Below are positions 61,178 to 64,000 of a DNA stretch of 64,000 bases, piece after piece (position 1 is the stretch's first letter; the number at the start of each line of letters is the position of its first letter). Under the pieces are notes generated by a model, which was not told the origin of the DNA, did no database searches, and saw only the letters and a program-made list of their open reading frames with translations. Origin of the DNA: an uncultured Chitinophaga sp. (GTDB taxonomy: Bacteria > Bacteroidota > Bacteroidia > Chitinophagales > Chitinophagaceae); the NCBI RefSeq assembly GCF_937898475.1, contig NZ_CALEJS010000028.1:62001-126000 (forward strand), read 5' to 3'. A program made the translations under genes and the position numbers.

Positions 61178-61783
61178 ATGCAAAGAGAAACCCTTTTAAC
61201 AGAACAGGAAACAGCGCTTTATGACTACCTGGTAGTTATCAACCCCGGTGCGCAGATAGCCGGAGAAGTGCGCAAATTCAAAGAACAGATAGCTGAAACG
61301 CTGGGCATCTTTACCAGCCGGTATTCAAAAGCCCATATCTCGTTATTCCGCTCTGTATTCCCTGAAAAGTTCCAGGACGATTTTATTTATCTGCTGGAGG
61401 AGATAGCGGCCAGGCAGTCCGGGTTCACGGTTTACACTGCTAAGTTCGATCATTTTGATCATGGCGCAGTAAAACGCACCATTTACCTGAATATAGCCAA
61501 CCCGAGGCCTGTCGCCGAGCTGCACAAAAAGATCCTGGAGGTGTTTGACCTGAAACTAAATAGTTTCAAACCGCATATTACCCTGGCAAGAGCGATCAGC
61601 ACTGATGAATTTGAGAAGGTGTATCCGCAGTTCGATAACCAGTTGTTTGTGCGCAGTTTTGATTGCCGCAGCTTTTCCCTGCTGAGAAAACCGGCAGCAG
61701 GCGGCGCCTACGAAGTGGTGAGAGAGTTCCGTTTCAGGGGCGAAGACGCGGCTGATGGTACTCTGTTCAATTTTGCCGCTTAA
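61178..61783 (+). CDS. 2H phosphoesterase (2'-5' RNA ligase-like)
   Basis: 201 aa starting at ATG 61178 (MQRETLLTEQE). The two catalytic HxT/S motifs are AHISLF (His53) and PHITLA, about 105 residues apart, typical of the 2H phosphoesterase (LigT/CPDase) superfamily, which opens cyclic phosphates or 2'-5' bonds in RNA. The substrate is unknown. An open extension upstream to 61073 covers the tpiA terminator and promoter, so it is rejected as coding. Confidence 0.87.
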   Translation: MQRETLLTEQETALYDYLVVINPGAQIAGEVRKFKEQIAETLGIFTSRYSKAHISLFRSVFPEKFQDDFIYLLEEIAARQSGFTVYTAKFDHFDHGAVKRTIYLNIANPRPVAELHKKILEVFDLKLNSFKPHITLARAISTDEFEKVYPQFDNQLFVRSFDCRSFSLLRKPAAGGAYEVVREFRFRGEDAADGTLFNFAA

Positions 61784-62097
61784 TATCGGAGATCGCTTAA
61801 TAAGCGGAACATCACACTAGAAACAGAAAATATTGAATAACCATATAGACAAGTATTTGTATTGACTTCCATCACCATGTAACCAGTTATTTTAATTGTC
61901 CCCCCATGTTAACCCTGTTTAGTTGACCCCTGCCTGCTGCAAATCGGTCAATACCAGGTAAATCATAACAATACCTGCCCATGTCTTGCACATGGTTGAC
62001 ACGACTATGGGTATTGAAAATGGTTACCTGGTATGACACAGCAGGTATGCAAAGACTGCAGTATGAACGAAGTGATCAATACCAATGGCCCGGCTGA
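61784..62097. other. Gene-free stretch with nested inverted repeat
   Basis: Holds no gene. Its main content is the four-tier palindromic structure at 61933-62045. The region before it contains scattered TTGAC and CCATGT words without clear order. Confidence 0.4.
61933..62045. repeat. Four-tier nested inverted repeat (113 nt)
   Basis: CCTGCTG (61933-61939) pairs with CAGCAGG (62039-62045). GTCAATACCAGGTAA (61947-61961) pairs with TTACCTGGTATGAC (62024-62037) with one bulge. CAATACC (61969-61975) pairs with GGTATTG (62010-62016). CCATG (61979-61983) pairs with CATGG (61991-61995). Together they describe one long, interrupted hairpin. No T run follows, so it is not a simple terminator. Confidence 0.75.
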
Positions 62098-62129
62098 TTT
62101 CACATTCCGCCCTGTTGTTTGTAGCTTTG
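62098..62129 (+). promoter_or_regulatory. Promoter of the acylphosphatase gene
   Basis: TTTC (62098-62101), 20 nt, TAgcTTTG (62122-62129), 30 bp before the start codon. Confidence 0.6.
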
Positions 62130-62159
62130 AAATGCTCAAACATTCAAATCATCCGACAA

Positions 62160-62435
62160 ATGGCCATAATACACAAAGAGATCACTGTTAAGGGTAGGGT
62201 ACAGGGCGTTTTTTTCCGGGCCAGTACCAAACAGGTGGCAGACAGATTAGGTGTGAGCGGGCAGGTCAGGAATCTATCTGACGGAAGTGTATGGATCGCC
62301 GCTGAAAGTGATGCACCCGCCATGGAAGCCTTTATTGCATGGTGCCGTCAAGGGCCGCCGGAGGCCGTAGTAACCGGCCTCCAGCTGGTAGAAGCGCCTG
62401 TAAAACACTATAAAGGATTTGAAGTAGTAAGATAA
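62160..62435 (+). CDS. acyP: Acylphosphatase
   Basis: 91 aa from ATG 62160 (MAIIHKEITVKGRVQGVFFR). Catalytic Arg20 in VQGVFFR and Asn38 in GQVRNLSDGSV are both present, and PPEAVVTGLQ and YKGFEVVR complete the fold. Hydrolyses acyl phosphates. The upstream in-frame extension to 62085 overlaps the promoter and is not used. Confidence 0.95.
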   Translation: MAIIHKEITVKGRVQGVFFRASTKQVADRLGVSGQVRNLSDGSVWIAAESDAPAMEAFIAWCRQGPPEAVVTGLQLVEAPVKHYKGFEVVR

Positions 62436-62441
62436 CCAGCC

Positions 62442-63560
62442 TTATTTCGTAGCCAATGCCAACTTATCTTTAAACGACTTATCCAGTGCTGCTTTAGGCA
62501 CAATGATGGTGATTGTGTTAATGGCAAAATAAGGCTCAGACACATTTACATATCCCTCAAAAGGCCCGCCGGTGCCCCAGGAGTTCTTTACCATAAAGAA
62601 CTCCTTGCCGGTTTTACTTTTAGCAAGGCCGGTAATATGCATCAGGTGATCATCCTGGGTCACCAACTCCTCGTACAAGCGCTGACGATACTCCTGGGTA
62701 ACCTTTTCTTCCGGCCGGTCGGGGTCAAAACCATTACTGCCGGCAGAGGCCCCTGCCGCAGGGGATAATGCATAACCTCTGCCTGCTGCCCAGCCGCCAT
62801 TGCTCACATCAGCGTCCCACATCACGGTATAGCCGTTTTTCAGGGCCGTTTTGGTAAGCTGGATCAGTTCATTCAAAGGAACATTATAGTAAGCCCCGTT
62901 GGAAAAATTATCCGGCACTTCTATTATAAAAGGCTGGTAATAGGGATGATGGCTGAACGAAGTGAAATAGGCATAGTCGTCCGGGTTGAACTTTACCACC
63001 TCTTTTGCAAAGGTCAGCGGCGTATAATTACGGCCGTTATAGGTAAAGGTGGCAGGCGGTTTTCCAAGGTACTGGTCAAGCAGTGCCGTCACACGGTCCT
63101 GCCAGTTATCCGGGATGGGGCGTTTGGTTTTCAGCAGGCTGTCCAGGTAATTCCGCAGCTCTGTTACCAGCTGGGAGTGGTTGTGCTGCGTACGGCCGTT
63201 AATAAGCCCGCTATAAGCGCTTTCAGGCATAATGCCGTATGTAGCCATAGCATGGATCACATCATGGCCCAGGCCTCCTTCGTCAAAACGTGCAGATCCC
63301 TGACGGCGTATGTAGTTCAGCGCTTTTTCCATATAGATATTGCGGACGGTGAACATTTCAGAAAGATCGGGTTCCGGTGCTCCCTTGCGTATACACTCAG
63401 ATTCCACCAGGGAAGTGGTGGAAAAGCACCAGCAGGTACCGGTTTGAGCCTGGTTCTTAACCGGGGTGGCCGCATTTTTCTTCAGGATGGTTAATTCATT
63501 GGTCTGGGCATTGGCCACCGCCACAAGGCAGGTGGCAAACAGTAACGCTAGTACACGCAT
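62442..63560 (-). CDS. Secreted C1 family cysteine peptidase (bleomycin hydrolase-like)
   Basis: 372 aa with a signal peptide (cleaved near VANAQT). Catalytic Cys43 is in QTGTCWCFST, the His in DDHLMHITGLA and the Asn in FMVKNSWGTG, as in the PepC/BlmH branch of papain-like peptidases. Unlike cytosolic BlmH it is exported. It converges with acyP, with 6 bp between the genes. Confidence 0.92.
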   Translation of the reverse strand: MRVLALLFATCLVAVANAQTNELTILKKNAATPVKNQAQTGTCWCFSTTSLVESECIRKGAPEPDLSEMFTVRNIYMEKALNYIRRQGSARFDEGGLGHDVIHAMATYGIMPESAYSGLINGRTQHNHSQLVTELRNYLDSLLKTKRPIPDNWQDRVTALLDQYLGKPPATFTYNGRNYTPLTFAKEVVKFNPDDYAYFTSFSHHPYYQPFIIEVPDNFSNGAYYNVPLNELIQLTKTALKNGYTVMWDADVSNGGWAAGRGYALSPAAGASAGSNGFDPDRPEEKVTQEYRQRLYEELVTQDDHLMHITGLAKSKTGKEFFMVKNSWGTGGPFEGYVNVSEPYFAINTITIIVPKAALDKSFKDKLALATK

Positions 63561-63604
63561 GCGAAATGTGAGATTTTATTCCTAAAGATAATGGAACCGC
63601 CCAA

Positions 63605-63641
63605 AAATAAACGCTACTGCTGTATGAACGGCAGTAGCGTT
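63605..63641 (-). terminator. Terminator of the partial gene at the window end
   Basis: AACGCTACTGC / GCAGTAGCGTT, a perfect 11-bp stem with a 10-nt loop. On the minus strand it is followed by TTATTTTTGG. Confidence 0.8.
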
Positions 63642-63672
63642 GTATATAATCGCTATAAGTCAGTTAGTAAGT

Positions 63673-64000
63673 TTAGTCCCTTACATCCACATTCATGTTA
63701 TCCTTCTCACCTTTTATAGTTATTCTGCCTGCGCCAAGGTAAGCGCGGTATTTATCCATTACAGCGGCAGATTGTTTGTTGCCGTTGATGTACAGGTCAT
63801 TGTTCTTTTTTTCGATGGTATATCCTTTGGAAGGGTCTATCAATTTATCATCGGTCAGCTTTGAGACCAGCTCCTGATAATGTTTACGGGTGGCCTCGGT
63901 TTTGGTTTCCGCACGTTTTGCGTTCATTTCCGCACGTTTTGCACCTAATTCAGCTGCACGCGCTTCGCGTTCTTTCTCCCTTGCTTCAGCCATTTTTTCT
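63673..64000 (-). CDS. C-terminal part of a charged, coiled-coil-rich protein (cut by window edge)
   Basis: 109 codons are visible, and the frame stays open through the window end with charged residues before the first Met at 63993, so the true start is probably outside. The visible N-terminal part is an Ala/Glu/Arg-rich helix (EAREKEREARAAELGAKRAE). The C-terminal part has a small beta-rich domain (YTIEKKNNDLYINGNKQS, GAGRITIKGEKDNM). Family not recognised; such Ala/Lys/Glu tracts occur in envelope proteins of Bacteroidota. Confidence 0.6.
   Translation of the reverse strand, partial: EKMAEAREKEREARAAELGAKRAEMNAKRAETKTEATRKHYQELVSKLTDDKLIDPSKGYTIEKKNNDLYINGNKQSAAVMDKYRAYLGAGRITIKGEKDNMNVDVRD

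Noticed and set aside
1..64000. tRNA, rRNA, CRISPR, prophage or insertion-sequence genes
   Set aside because: None could be supported by reading the sequence; no transposase or integrase motifs were found.

Overview
The window looks like chromosomal DNA of a Bacteroidota member of the Chitinophaga type. The evidence is: many SPII lipoproteins with a short N-terminus; Bacteroidota-typical families (SecDF fusion, DUF4249, DUF3822, long NusB, short RpoD without region 1.1, outer-membrane beta-barrel receptor with an N-terminal carboxypeptidase-like domain); and recurrent TAnnTTTG promoter elements of the Bacteroidota primary sigma factor. Most of it is ordinary core genome. I see no rRNA, tRNA, CRISPR array, prophage or intact insertion sequence.

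Layout. 1-9.3 kb: a truncated secreted protein, a HEIGH metallopeptidase lipoprotein, a methyltransferase, a stand-alone mutase large subunit, an M23 peptidase, an aspartate-type aminotransferase, a DUF4397 lipoprotein and a serine hydrolase. 9.4-19.4 kb: secDF on the plus strand, then a minus-strand run nusB - DUF1573 - yajC - coaE - SNF2 helicase - GH5. 19.5-27.2 kb: groES-groEL, an FKBP lipoprotein, L-serine dehydratase, and a large HExxH/beta-propeller/barrel envelope protein. 27.4-36 kb: valS, a two-gene secreted operon (STN-like protein plus M64 peptidase with FG-GAP/VCBS repeats), threonine aldolase and rpoD. 36-43.5 kb: a DUF4249 lipoprotein, trxB, folB, a TPR protein, DUF3822-rsmD-coaD-thioesterase, a Nudix protein, pyrE and an HMA-domain protein. 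43.6-52.3 kb: an LEA-2 lipoprotein, WbqC, a SpeA-like decarboxylase, an NTF2-like protein, an orphan membrane protein, Hsp20, bacilliredoxin, lgt and hemerythrin. 52.4-58 kb: an outer-membrane receptor, then an ECF sigma - membrane protein - DUF4097 - DUF2807 operon. 58.1-64 kb: yajQ, rpmE, a GlmU-like protein, tpiA, a 2H phosphoesterase, acylphosphatase, a secreted C1 peptidase and a truncated charged protein.

The most interesting signals are in gene-free DNA. A small plus-strand transcript is predicted at about 47.7 kb (promoter, about 75 nt, strong intrinsic terminator, no gene). A second independent unit lies at 51.83-52.22 kb (promoter, 61-codon ORF with a hydrophobic C-terminus, terminator). 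A four-tier nested inverted repeat of 113 nt lies at 61.93-62.05 kb, and a structured region with strong stems lies at 44.29-44.48 kb. Several families of dispersed palindromic repeats sit between genes and in places form their terminators, leaders or 3' coding ends. All of these are inferences from sequence alone; no search or folding program was run.
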